Assembly (NCBI GenBank): GCA_040756655.1
Contig: JBFLYN010000008.1
Coordinates: forward strand, 22,763-86,762
Origin: JBFLYN01 sp040756655
GTDB lineage: Bacteria; Bacillota; Sulfobacillia; UBA8153
DNA: 64,000 bases
Direction of reading: 5' to 3'
Of the stretch, positions 1 to 8,423 are shown one piece after another (positions within the stretch are counted from its first letter, which is position 1; each line of letters begins with the position of its first letter). A program made the position numbers and the translations under genes. The notes under the pieces were generated by a model. That model worked only from the letters and a program-made list of their open reading frames with translations, did not search any database and was not told the DNA's origin.

Positions 1-120
1 CCGCGCTGATGGTGCCCGTTGTCGCCACTGGTAGTACCCGCTGGTGGAGACACCCAGCACCCGGCACATGGTGACCACGCCATAGTTGGCCTTCCTCTCG
101 CTCCACGAACCCGAACCGCG
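1..120 (-). pseudogene. IS3 transposase OrfB, N-terminal fragment, frame-disrupted
   Basis: After orfA the minus strand encodes the beginning of the DDE transposase. In the -1 frame reached through the A7G slip one reads VARFGFVERE. The continuing family sequence KANYGVVTMCRVLGVSTSGYYQW is then in the orfA frame, so there is an extra base or a 2-base loss near 91-96. The fragment runs off the window at base 1. The N-terminal pattern F-E-KANY-V--LCRVLGVS-SGYY-W is well known for IS3 OrfB. The shift suggests a dead copy, unless it is a sequencing error. Confidence 0.6.
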
Positions 121-417
121 CTACCGGGTTCTGGTGGTCTCCTGGGCCAAGCAGGCGGCGGCTTTTTTTAGGATCTCGCGCTCCTCCCGCAGGATGCGGG
201 CTTCCCGGCGCAAGCGTTGCAGTTCCTCGCGTTCAGAGGTAGTCAGCCCCTCCTGCTGGCCCGCATCGATCTTTTGCTGCCGAATCCAGCTGGGGAGTGA
301 CTCAGGTGATACGCCCAAGTTCTTGGCCGTCTGGCTGATGCTCTTCCTACTCTCACGTACCAAGCGGACAGCTTCCGTCCGGAACTCCAGCGGATATGGT
401 CGCCTTGATCCCGGCAT
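121..417 (-). CDS. IS3-family transposase OrfA (HTH)
   Basis: This encodes the small helix-turn-helix DNA-binding protein of an IS3-type element, which recognises the terminal repeats. The N-terminus has the family pattern RRPYPLEFRTEAVRLVRES, followed by an HTH (SISQTAKNLGVSPESLPSWI). A leucine-zipper-like stretch (ELQRLRREARILREEREILKKA) then runs to the end. The ATG at 417 was chosen over the upstream ATG at 465 because AAGGGAG lies 8 nt before it and it gives the usual family start. The slippery A7G (I-L-K-K codons) is near the end. About 98 residues, typical of OrfA. Confidence 0.8.
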   Translation of the reverse strand: MPGSRRPYPLEFRTEAVRLVRESRKSISQTAKNLGVSPESLPSWIRQQKIDAGQQEGLTTSEREELQRLRREARILREEREILKKAAACLAQETTRTR

Positions 418-529
418 TGGCAACAACTCCCTTATTCCCAAGTATGCCCAATTGGGAGTGTCCACTAAGCCGGGTTAGGCTCAAGGACGGTGCCAGTGCC
501 AACCTCCTGCAGGATGGAGCCGGCAAACA

Positions 530-766
530 CTATTGCCCCGGACCAGGTTGGTGGTCACCTGCTTCCGGACCGGGCAGGTTGGGGCTACCAGGCACCCGGT
601 AAACGGACAGCCGGTAACCTTCGCCGTCCCGGGAAAGCCCGAACACGAACCCGTACTCTTTCAGGGTCTGGTTGAGAAACGTCACCAGCCGTACCAGGTC
701 GGGCCCGGGCAGCGGGAGTTCGGCCAAAAGAGGCAGGCGGGGAATGCGAGGGCGCTCGTCTGGCAA
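530..766 (-). CDS. DUF4264 (YpmA-like) small protein
   Basis: This is a small acidic-to-neutral protein of about 78 residues. The core LVRLVTFLNQTLKEYGFVFGLSR followed by YRLSVYRV resembles the YpmA/DUF4264 family of Firmicutes, a conserved small protein of unknown role. I chose the TTG at 766 because AGGGGG precedes it at a good distance; an upstream ATG at 826 would add about 20 residues unlike the family. The C-terminal tail (about 18 residues after YRVP) is rich in Pro and Gly and longer than usual. Neighbours are IS and pseudogene debris, so it may no longer be under selection. Confidence 0.5.
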   Translation of the reverse strand: MPDERPRIPRLPLLAELPLPGPDLVRLVTFLNQTLKEYGFVFGLSRDGEGYRLSVYRVPGSPNLPGPEAGDHQPGPGQ

Positions 767-846
767 GTGGTAAAACCCCCTATCATACCGGAACCTTCTC
801 CAACAACACCTGGATTCCTGCCCCATCTCTCAGGGCTGAGCCCGGC

Positions 847-1615
847 TTAGATGCCACCGCACCGCCAGGAATCCCAGCGATAGCACGGCGGTGACCACCA
901 AGCCTCCCTCGGGTCCGAAGGCTCCCCCGTTAGCAGGTTGTCCTTGAGCGCCGCCTCATACACTCCAGGCACTACCGGGCCGCCGCTCACCGGGAGTCCA
1001 AAGACGGGGCCCTGGAAGTAGTTCCAGGTGATGTGATAACCCACAGGCATCCAGATGCTCCCAGTCCCTAGGAACATATACGCAAACAAGAGGCCTGCCA
1101 CGAAGATATTGGCAAGCGCGAGGCTGCTGATATTGGTGTTGAGCCCGTGGGAAAGGACAAATGCCAGTGCGGACAATGCTGCCGCCAACGTCCCCCGGCC
1201 ACTATTGAGAGCAGTTACGCAATAGCCGCGGAAGAATAGCTCTTCAGCCCAGCCCACTAGGGCAAACTGTGCTAGTGCCAGGAGCGAGTAGGGGGTGAAC
1301 ACCGGCCGGTGCCATGGAGTAACTAGTACCACGCCACGGGTCACGATAAGGATTACGAACACGGCGGTCAATGGAGACCGACCCCAGGGCCAGACCGTAG
1401 CCGAGACCCTTCACCGTACCTTTCATTCCGATATCCGCCAACGTCTTTCTGTCCACGGCTTTGAGAACGACCAGGGTTGACGCCACCAGCACTCGCTGCC
1501 CGCTGGTAACGATAGTCATAAAAGCCAGGTGAAGGCTGTACCGGCTGAGGGGAAACAGGAGAGCACGTAGCACGGTGACCTGCAATACCACGACGGCCAG
1601 CAGCGACAGGGCCAC
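847..1615 (-). pseudogene. CPBP-family intramembrane metalloprotease, frameshifted
   Basis: Two overlapping minus-strand frames together make one CPBP (CAAX protease/bacteriocin-processing, Abi) membrane protease. Bases 1615 to about 1375 give the N-terminal membrane segments (MALSLLAVVVLQVTVLRALLF and GLGYGLALGSVS). Bases about 1371 to 847 give the rest, with the glutamate motif GWAEELFFRGY (EExxxR), the histidine motif FVLSHGLNTN and HITWNYFQG. One single-base shift near 1375 separates them. All expected catalytic residues are present across the two frames, so either the gene died recently or the shift is a base-calling error. Confidence 0.7.
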
Positions 1616-2011
1616 CCGATGCGCCAGCCCGCTCTCAGTTGCCCGGTATGATTAACTGGCGTATCCACACCGGCGGGCGGTGCAGCCGGCAATCCCTTTC
1701 TTGCCGGTTAAGCATACTACCCAGATCCCCGCATCATCACCAAAACGCACTGCCGCATCAGTCGAAAAGCTACGGAAAACCCCCTTGGTTCTGCGCACCG
1801 GCTTTGGATCCATCCCGGCTAGAGATTCTCCGCCCAAGTCTCAATCCCCCTGCGCCTGGAGAACCTGACGGGCACAGCGCCACGCAAGGCCTAGTGAGCG
1901 GGCGACCTGTACCCATCTCCATGCTCCTGCCAAGGTGCGGGAGACAGTGATGCATGGACAAAAGAGGAGGGTGTGCAGTATCACACCCCGGTGCCTGTTC
2001 TACCAGAAAGC
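1616..2011. other. Intergenic stretch, no gene recognised
   Basis: About 400 bases between the frameshifted CPBP gene and the ybjQ-like gene. Open frames exist on both strands but none has a ribosome binding site with a recognisable protein. I see no tRNA, repeat or strong hairpin. It is probably eroded coding DNA, in keeping with its flanks. Confidence 0.5.
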
Positions 2012-2302
2012 TCAGATCCTCACCGCAGTTCCGTACGCTATGATCTCAGCCGCACCAGTGGTAATGGTGCTGGTGGAAAACCGCACGGCGATGACGGCAT
2101 TGGCGCCCGGCGCCTCTGCTTCTTTTACCATTCCCTTGATGGCTTCCTCCAGCAAGCGTGCGTACTCGGTGATCTCTCCACCTACAAGTTTCCGCAGCCC
2201 GGCCACGATGTCCTGTCCCAAGTGCTTGGCGCGCATGCAGCTTCCCTTGACCATGCCCAGCACCTGGTAGTCAACGCTGAGATCCGAAGTAGCCAACAGC
2301 AT
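2012..2302 (-). CDS. YbjQ family (UPF0145) protein
   Basis: A 96-residue YbjQ/UPF0145 protein, a small pentamer-forming family sometimes called heavy-metal-binding domain; its function is unknown. The sequence shows LLATSDLSVDYQVLGMVKG, then CMRAKHLGQDIVAGLRKLVGGEI, YARLLEEA and GANAVIAVRFSTS, all family hallmarks. The start at 2302 is set by the family N-terminus. The frame is open further upstream (to 2389), but those codons give a membrane helix (LLLSLGALVLYWAAFVQF) that belongs to the end of the broken ABC permease. The gene is therefore fused in frame to that remnant, and a fused product is possible if upstream starts are used. Confidence 0.75.
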   Translation of the reverse strand: MLLATSDLSVDYQVLGMVKGSCMRAKHLGQDIVAGLRKLVGGEITEYARLLEEAIKGMVKEAEAPGANAVIAVRFSTSTITTGAAEIIAYGTAVRI

Positions 2303-3075
2303 CCTGCTCACCCCCGGTTGGAAATCGGTCCGGTGGAACTGCACAAACGCCGCCCAGTACAGGACCAGGGCACCCAGGCTCAACAACAAGATCGAATCCC
2401 AGGCCCAGCCTGTGAAAACCCCGACCTAAGAAACGTGACTCCCGACGCCATGTGGTAGAAGAGCGTAAACCTGGCGCCCCCGGGGAAGTAGCCGGGGACG
2501 CTCAAAACCAGGCTGGTCACCATCGCGGCGATACCGGCCTTTACTACATCGGCCATGAGGGCAGAGAAGAAAAGGGCAAGGGCGTGCACAGTCAATGCAC
2601 CAGTCAACAGGGCGCCAGGAACCATACCGGGTCCACGGGACGGCCGGCTGCCTGGGTGGTCACCAGGGTGACCACTGTGGACGGTATGATGACGATGGTA
2701 AACGCGGCGGCCCCCGCCGCTACCTTGGTCGCGAAGACAGCCTAGCGCGAGAGGGGACGGGTGAGGATGAGTTCGGCGCTTCCCTGGGCCCGCTCGCCCG
2801 CCAGTGACCCGGCTCCCAGGATGGCCGCGAGAACCAGGACGCACTGGGCGATGTCTTTTCCCGTACCAGTTAGCCCAGAGGTAGAAGGGGTAGTATGCCA
2901 CCTGGAGTTCGGCAGCAAAACGGACCCAGCCGGGTAGGGGCGTGCTCTCCAACAACCCGGCCAGGTACCCAAACATAAGGGGCAAGGATATCCCCGTAGC
3001 TGCCGAGACAAAGAGGGCAACCGCTATTTTCCAGCGGGCGTCCCTCATCTCCTTCCAGAAAAGAGCGCTACTCAC
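2303..3075 (-). pseudogene. ABC-2 type exporter permease, multiply frameshifted
   Basis: This is a remnant of an ABC-2 membrane permease. It begins at GTG 3075 with a strong GGAGGGGGG site and reads SSALFWKEMRDARWKIAVALF with further membrane segments to about 2870. It then changes frame (DIAQCVLVLAAILGAGSLAGERAQGSAELILTRPLSR, ending at a stop at 2742). It changes frame again (GALTVHALALFFSALMADVVKAGIAAMVTSLVL) and a last time to the final helix at about 2330-2390, which is in frame with the ybjQ-like gene. At least three shifts are visible, so this cannot be functional. It overlapped by 8 nt with the upstream ATPase gene. Confidence 0.7.
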
Positions 3076-3550
3076 TGCGAGGTCCCCCCTCTCCAGCATA
3101 ACGCAGAAAGGTATCCTCCAGGTCCTGGTCAACCACTTCAAGGGCGAAGTGAGGCACAGCCGATACCTCCTGCAACACCTCATCGAAATGCTCGGTCACG
3201 CTGATGAGCCACCGGCGTCCGTCGCCCTTTGCTTTCGCTGATGCCCGGCGTAGTCCACAGGGCTGCAGGCGGTCTACTTAGAACGCCACCCGGATCTTTT
3301 TGACGTTCAACTTCAGTTCTTCGCATGGTCTGCACACTACCAGCCTTCCTTGGCCGATGATGCCTACCCAGTCAGCTACTCGCTCAACCTGGTGGAGCAG
3401 GTGAGACGACATGAACACGGTCTGTCCATTGTCCACTGCCTCAATGCCGCACCGCCACCGGGTCCAGCCCGGCCGCGGGCTCGTCTAGGAACAGCACCTC
3501 ACTGGTGGTATCGCGATGCACCTGGGGCCGGGAGCCCAGCTTCTGATGCC
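3068..3550 (-). pseudogene. ABC exporter ATPase, 3' remnant
   Basis: Only the second half of an ABC ATPase is recognisable. Walker B is clear (EVLFLDEPAAGLDPVAV), preceded by a damaged signature region. After a frame change come the D-loop/H-loop region (EAVDNGQTVFMSSHLLHQVERVADWVGIIGQGRLV) and an internal stop. The C-terminal end is LEDTFLRYAGEG with its stop at 3068. The 5' half with Walker A is missing and directly abuts the 3' end of the germination-receptor remnant, which points to a deletion. Partner of the permease remnant just downstream. Confidence 0.65.
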
Positions 3551-3564
3551 CGGAGACGTCCGCC

Positions 3565-4750
3565 TCACCGGATCCGTTTCGGTGGGGTGAAGGGTCTTAG
3601 GCGTCTCAAGGCGCCCCACCAGGGTTGCCTGAGCATGCTGTCGCGCCACAGGCCCCGGGTGTCCAGCGGAGCCAGGGGGGAAAGGTACGGTATACCGAAC
3701 GAGTGCGCGGAGTTTAGGTAGCTAAGGAGGATCAGGGCCGCGGTTGCCAGTCCAAATAGCCCGAAGGTGGCGCCAAACACCAGCATGCCATACTTGGCCA
3801 GCCGCCAGCCATAAGCGATGGAGTAGCTGACAGAAATGAAAGTGCCTGTGGCCGTAAGTGCGATGACGATGATCATGCTCTGGCCTAGGTGCGGACGGCA
3901 GCGTCACCGATGATTAGCCCGCCCACAATGGTTACGGTGGTATTTGTGGGCCGGGGCAAACGTAGGGCTGCCTCGATTAGTAGTTCAAGCAGGAGTGACA
4001 TTAGAAGAGCTTCGGTAAACGCCGGGTAAGGAATGCCCTCCCGGGTGCCGGCGATGGCCAACGCCAGGGATTTGGGAATGACCTCCACGTTGACCGAGAT
4101 CACAGCGCCATACAGGCCCGGTCCAAACACGGCTACGAAAACCCCGGCCAGTCGTACCATCCTTAAAAAGACCGTTACCACTGGACTGTGAAAGTAGTCC
4201 TATGCACCCTGCTCAAGGGCCAACAGCGTGGTGGGCAACAGCAATGCAAATGGGTGTTGTCCAAGAGGATAGCCACTCTTCCCTCGAGCAGGGCTGCGGT
4301 CACCTTGTCGGGGTGGTCCGTTCGCTGGATGAGTGGGAACGGTGATATGCGGCGTCTTTCCATCCACTCGATCAAGTATTGGCCATCGAGCACGCTATCC
4401 AGTGCAACCCTCTGGAGTTCGTTTCGAATCCCGTCTACTAGTTCCGGCCAAGCCAACCCCGTACGTGCACCAGGGCCTTGGAGGTACGGGTGAGCCTGCC
4501 GGCCTTCATGAGCTCCACTGCCAGTCTCCGGTGGGCAATACGCCGGCGTACCAGGGCTATGTTCACCATCAGGGTTTCGGTGAAACTATCGCGGACCCCG
4601 AGGATAGACATCTCGGCTGCGGGGGCTTCGACGGCCCGATCCTTCGGTCCGCGGGTATCGACGACATACATACCGGGGACAGCCGGAAACCAGCAAAGCG
4701 GGCGGTCTTGCCCACGAGCACCTCGTCCACCGCTTATTCCAGGTCGACCT
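3565..4750 (-). pseudogene. GerA-type spore germinant receptor A subunit, degenerate
   Basis: Four successive minus-strand frames align with the GerA/SpoVAF family. About 4750-4470 gives DRAVEAPAAEMSILGVRDS, FTETLMVNIALVRRRI and a GRLTRTSKALVHV-like strand. About 4456-4240 gives ELQRVALDSVLDGQYLIEWM and LLEGRVAILLDNT. About 4160-3885 gives membrane segments, including GPGLYGAVISVNVEVIPKSL and TEALLMSLLLELLIEAALRLP. About 3876-3565 gives AYGWRLAKYGMLVFGATFGL and the typical end SFGIPYLSPLAPL...RQPWWG. The N-terminal domain is missing and no single frame spans the gene. The lineage therefore once had inner-membrane nutrient receptors for spore germination; this copy is dead. Confidence 0.75.
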
Positions 4751-4847
4751 CGGACTAGCTGTGCAGAGGTATGCCCGGGATGTCGCGTCCAGGGCATCAG
4801 AGGTTTGTGGTGGAACAGATGGCAGCCCGGCATGGCCGGGCAGGATG

Positions 4848-7800
4848 TTAGCCCTGCTGCCAGAGGGAAAACTCGGCGCGATGAGAAAACAGGAGGACTT
4901 GCCTTTGGTAGCTGAGGTTTAGCACCGCCTGACGGGTATGCTCAAGGCGTCCGGCGTCGAAATTGAGGAAGGGGTCGTCAAAAATAAAGGGCAACACGTA
5001 GTCACCGGACAGAAGGTCGGAAATAGCCAGCCTCAGGGCCAAGAACAGCTGATCCTGGGCTCCCTGGCTCAGCTGGTCTACCAGGACGTCACGCCCACCG
5101 TCCAGGACCACCCAGAGGTGAAAACCCTCGTCAATCTCCACTCTCCGGCCGTCCACTCCCGACAGGCTGGCAAAATACGTACTAGTGGCCTGGGCCAGGC
5201 GCTGCCGGTGGCTGGCCTGGAAGTCTTGGGCCGCCTGCTGCAACGCGTGGTAGGCAAGAGACAGGGCGGATACTTCGAGCCTGACTTGCTCCCGTTGCTG
5301 TCTCAACTCCGCCAGGCGATCCTCGGCGGCAGCCAGGTTGAACGGCGCTGCGCCCACTAGCTCTGCCTGCTTTCTGCGGAGAAAGTCCACGCGCTCGCTG
5401 GCCGCCTCGGCCTTCCGGGCCAGCTCGGCCACTTCCTCCTGTAAGGAACGGTACCGGTCCTCTACGTCCTCCCGGAGGTCGGCCTCGGGAAGCCCGGGGT
5501 TTTGTAGCACCAGGTCCTGCCAGCGCCGAAGCATGATCCCGGCCTGGTTGGCGGCATCCACCACCTTGAGGCGGAGTTCCTCGGGCGTTGCAGCGTCGTG
5601 GCTCCTAAGGAAGGCATTGAGTTCGTCCAGCGCCCGTTCCCACTGCTCCCGGTCGCCGGCAAACCTGCGCCACCTGTCCATGGACTGGTCCAGGTTACCT
5701 CCCGTCGCCGCCAGGACAGGTTCAAGACCGACGGCGCCGGCAACCAGCTGGGACTGCAGCTTAGTAAGCTCGGCCTCCAAGAGCTCCTTCCGCCGGCGAG
5801 CCTGGCTGCAAAGACCATGTTCGGCCTGGAGGTCCGCCTGCAGGCGCTGGCACTGGCTCACCAGCGCCTGTAGATACTCAGTAGTGTGAGACTCGTCAAA
5901 TGGAGCGACTCTGGCCCTAAGTAACGATATGGTGCTTTCCAGCCGGGCCAGGGGGCTTACCCCGTCCTCGCCAGCCCCGGTCACTTCTTGTTCCACACGG
6001 AGGGCCCGCTGGAGATCGGCAGTGGCCTCCTCCCACTCCTGGGCCTGCCTCATGGCCTGTTTCCACCAGTCATCTCCCAGTCCTGCCATCCAGGTGGCCG
6101 CTTCGGCTACCGTCTGCACCGTGGTGCCGGCCACGCCCGCCAGTACTGCCATCTCCCGCCAGTGCTCCTGGGCCTCTTCCACCGGAACCACATGGGCATC
6201 CCGGGTGGGACCTCCAAGCTGGCGCTGGTTCCAGTCGCCAATGATGCGCTCCAGCTCAGCCCGGCGGTGGGTGAGGTGGGCCCACCGGGCGTAGGCTCCA
6301 GCTACGTCCCCAAAGGCCTGGCGGGCGTCGGCGGTGAGACTCAGCAGCTGTCTTTCAGCGGCTTCAGCTGCCGCCAACTGCTCTTGGAGTGCTGCCAAAT
6401 CTCCCGGTGACGGGAGCCCCCGGGACTGGGCAGCCAGCACTTCCTCCTGGGCCCGGCAGAGGCGGTAGCGTTCTTGGGCCCGAATCAGATCACCTTGGTT
6501 CCAGGAGATAAGGAATGCGTGCTCCATGACCAGTTCATGGAGGGCCCGGTCTACAGCGGCCAGCTCTTCCGCCGGGCCGGCCCCACGGCTCCCGCGAGCA
6601 TGCGCCAACCATACCGCCGCCGCCAGGGCGACGGCAGCCGCCACTCCGTAGGGACGGGCAGATACCACCAGGAACAGGACCGCCAAGACCGCTGCCCAGA
6701 CCCACGCCTGGCGCCAGACCGGCCGGGCGGAAGCCCGGGCGGCTTGTTGTTCTAGTTTTTGCCTTTGGTCGAGAAACGCCAGTTTCTTATCCATGGCCCG
6801 GGCGGCCTCCTCGCCCAGGCTCACCAGCTCGCCGAATTCGCGTTCCCAGGTCCGCCGGGCATCCTGGTAGGCATCAATTCTCGCCCGGGCCTGCTCCAAC
6901 GCGCCCCGGGCCTCACGTAACCTGTGCCACACCCGCTCCTGCACGGTAGGCCAGTCGCGGCAGGCCGAACGGGCTTCGGGCGTTGCTCCGTCAAACCAGC
7001 CCAGGGCTCCCTGTAACTCGGCGCTGACATGATCCAATTCTCGCCTGTTGGCCAATTGGGCGTTCCAGGCATCCAGCAGGGCCCGGGCCATCCGCCGACG
7101 TTCGGGAAGCAGCGCAGAGGGGGCTGAACCCAACCCGGCCCACGGCCAGAGCCCTGCCAGCTGCGCCCGGGCGCCCTCGCCGCGTTGGCGAGCGGCGGCC
7201 AGCCGTCTTTCTAGTTGCTCCTTTTCGTCCAAGCGCAGCAAAAGCTCACGATGCTTTTGCGTAAGCTCGGGCCGCCCGTCCACTGCCGCATACTCGGTCC
7301 GGACCAGCTCCTGGAGCCTGGCGATTTCTCGCTGGTGCGCGGCAAGTTCCCCTTCTGCCGTGACCAGTGCCGTCTTCAGCTGGGCGATGCTGGCCGACAG
7401 GGTCTGGAGGCGGCCCAGGGTCTCGCCGGTCTCGGCCGGGCACTCAAGGAGTTCGGGGTAGTTGGAAGCCAGGTGAGATCGCCGGGACTCCTCCCGGCGA
7501 ACCAGGTCTTTGAGCCTGTCCAGGGCCCCATCCAGCCGCTGCTGTTCACGATAGCGGGTGTCATACTGCAGGCGGTAAGTCCGCCATTCACCCCAGACTC
7601 TCAGCGACTGCTCGCGCTGCTTGAGGCGCCCCGAGACCTCCTGGTACTCCCTGATGACTGTTCCTAGTTCCTCCTGCACGGCCGGGAGGGCGTCCAGGAG
7701 CTCCCGGTGCTGTTGGATCTTCTGCTGCAGGGTGGTGACCTCTGTCTCCAGCTGCTCCAGGTGACGGTCCTGGCGTTGATTTCCCGGAGTTACCCCCAGA

Positions 7801-8423
7801 TCCCGGGTGTAGCGAGTGAGGTTCCGGAGGGACAGGCTGAGGCTTTCGAGTCCTCTTTGGTAGCTGCCGGTGGCGCCCGATAGCAGGCGCACCAGGTCAT
7901 CATCGAGGCTGGGTTCGCGCAGCAGGGGTTGGGTCAGGCAGAAGGTGGCGGTGAACAAGTCCGGCGACTCGATGCCCACCAGTTCCCGGACGGCATCTAT
8001 GTACTGGACGTTTGGGCGTCGCGCCCGGGCCCGGTGCTCACCCCCGGCCAGTTCCACCCAGCCCTTGGATTCCCGACGGGATAGGCTTACCCGGTCCGTG
8101 TCGAAATTCCTGGCAACCCGGTAGACCTCGCCGTCTACGCAGAACTCCAGTTCACCGCCGAAGTCCCGGGCATCATGCCAACTTTTGTACCGGGCCTTGC
8201 CGACCCGGGACGGGTCGGTGCTCCCGGGCAAACCGTACAGCAAAGCAACCAAACCCGCCACTAGGGTGGACTTACCCTGCTCGTTGGCAGCCACGATGAC
8301 GTTGAGGCCATCGTCAAGGACCAGTTCCTTCTCCTGGGCGTAACAGCCAAAACCGCGCAGGACCAGTCTCCTCCAGCTCACCTTTGCCACCGGGCTCACC
8401 CCCACCCTGCCGCCTCGGCTCAC
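4848..8423 (-). CDS. yhaN: YhaN/SbcC-like AAA ATPase with coiled coils
   Basis: A 1191-residue SMC/Rad50-like ATPase, the expected partner of the nuclease encoded just upstream; such pairs process DNA ends. The N-terminus has the split ATPase head with the P-loop AANEQGKST (about 45-53). Long heptad-rich coiled coils follow on both sides of the middle. The C-terminus has the signature LSQGAQDQLFLALRLA and Walker B FIFDDPFLNFD. At about 570-615 there are two hydrophobic stretches (VWAAVLAVLFLVVSA and GVAAAVALAAAVWLAHA), as in B. subtilis YhaN, so it may be membrane-associated. It starts at 8423, overlapping the upstream gene by 4 nt (ATGA), so the two are translationally coupled. Confidence 0.85.
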   Translation of the reverse strand: MSRGGRVGVSPVAKVSWRRLVLRGFGCYAQEKELVLDDGLNVIVAANEQGKSTLVAGLVALLYGLPGSTDPSRVGKARYKSWHDARDFGGELEFCVDGEVYRVARNFDTDRVSLSRRESKGWVELAGGEHRARARRPNVQYIDAVRELVGIESPDLFTATFCLTQPLLREPSLDDDLVRLLSGATGSYQRGLESLSLSLRNLTRYTRDLGVTPGNQRQDRHLEQLETEVTTLQQKIQQHRELLDALPAVQEELGTVIREYQEVSGRLKQREQSLRVWGEWRTYRLQYDTRYREQQRLDGALDRLKDLVRREESRRSHLASNYPELLECPAETGETLGRLQTLSASIAQLKTALVTAEGELAAHQREIARLQELVRTEYAAVDGRPELTQKHRELLLRLDEKEQLERRLAAARQRGEGARAQLAGLWPWAGLGSAPSALLPERRRMARALLDAWNAQLANRRELDHVSAELQGALGWFDGATPEARSACRDWPTVQERVWHRLREARGALEQARARIDAYQDARRTWEREFGELVSLGEEAARAMDKKLAFLDQRQKLEQQAARASARPVWRQAWVWAAVLAVLFLVVSARPYGVAAAVALAAAVWLAHARGSRGAGPAEELAAVDRALHELVMEHAFLISWNQGDLIRAQERYRLCRAQEEVLAAQSRGLPSPGDLAALQEQLAAAEAAERQLLSLTADARQAFGDVAGAYARWAHLTHRRAELERIIGDWNQRQLGGPTRDAHVVPVEEAQEHWREMAVLAGVAGTTVQTVAEAATWMAGLGDDWWKQAMRQAQEWEEATADLQRALRVEQEVTGAGEDGVSPLARLESTISLLRARVAPFDESHTTEYLQALVSQCQRLQADLQAEHGLCSQARRRKELLEAELTKLQSQLVAGAVGLEPVLAATGGNLDQSMDRWRRFAGDREQWERALDELNAFLRSHDAATPEELRLKVVDAANQAGIMLRRWQDLVLQNPGLPEADLREDVEDRYRSLQEEVAELARKAEAASERVDFLRRKQAELVGAAPFNLAAAEDRLAELRQQREQVRLEVSALSLAYHALQQAAQDFQASHRQRLAQATSTYFASLSGVDGRRVEIDEGFHLWVVLDGGRDVLVDQLSQGAQDQLFLALRLAISDLLSGDYVLPFIFDDPFLNFDAGRLEHTRQAVLNLSYQRQVLLFSHRAEFSLWQQG

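Larger units (their letters stand above)
1..478 (-). mobile_element. IS3-family insertion sequence, left end, cut by window edge
   Basis: This is the left end, orfA and the beginning of orfB of an IS3-type element read on the minus strand; the rest lies beyond base 1. The outer end carries a TAGTGGACAC-like terminal sequence at about 459-470. A diverged copy of the same end (revcomp of about 388-478) occurs at 46081-46161, which supports the placement of the boundary near 478. The A7G run at 162-169 in orfA is the usual IS3 slippery site for -1 frameshifting. Confidence 0.75.

Noticed and set aside
1639..1950. Open frames on both strands between the CPBP remnant and ybjQ
   Set aside because: No ribosome site, no family resemblance, and high-GC DNA gives many chance open frames.
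5338..5889. Long plus-strand frames opposite the YhaN gene
   Set aside because: They are codon-phase shadows of the GC-rich coiled-coil gene, full of Ser/Arg runs and without start signals.
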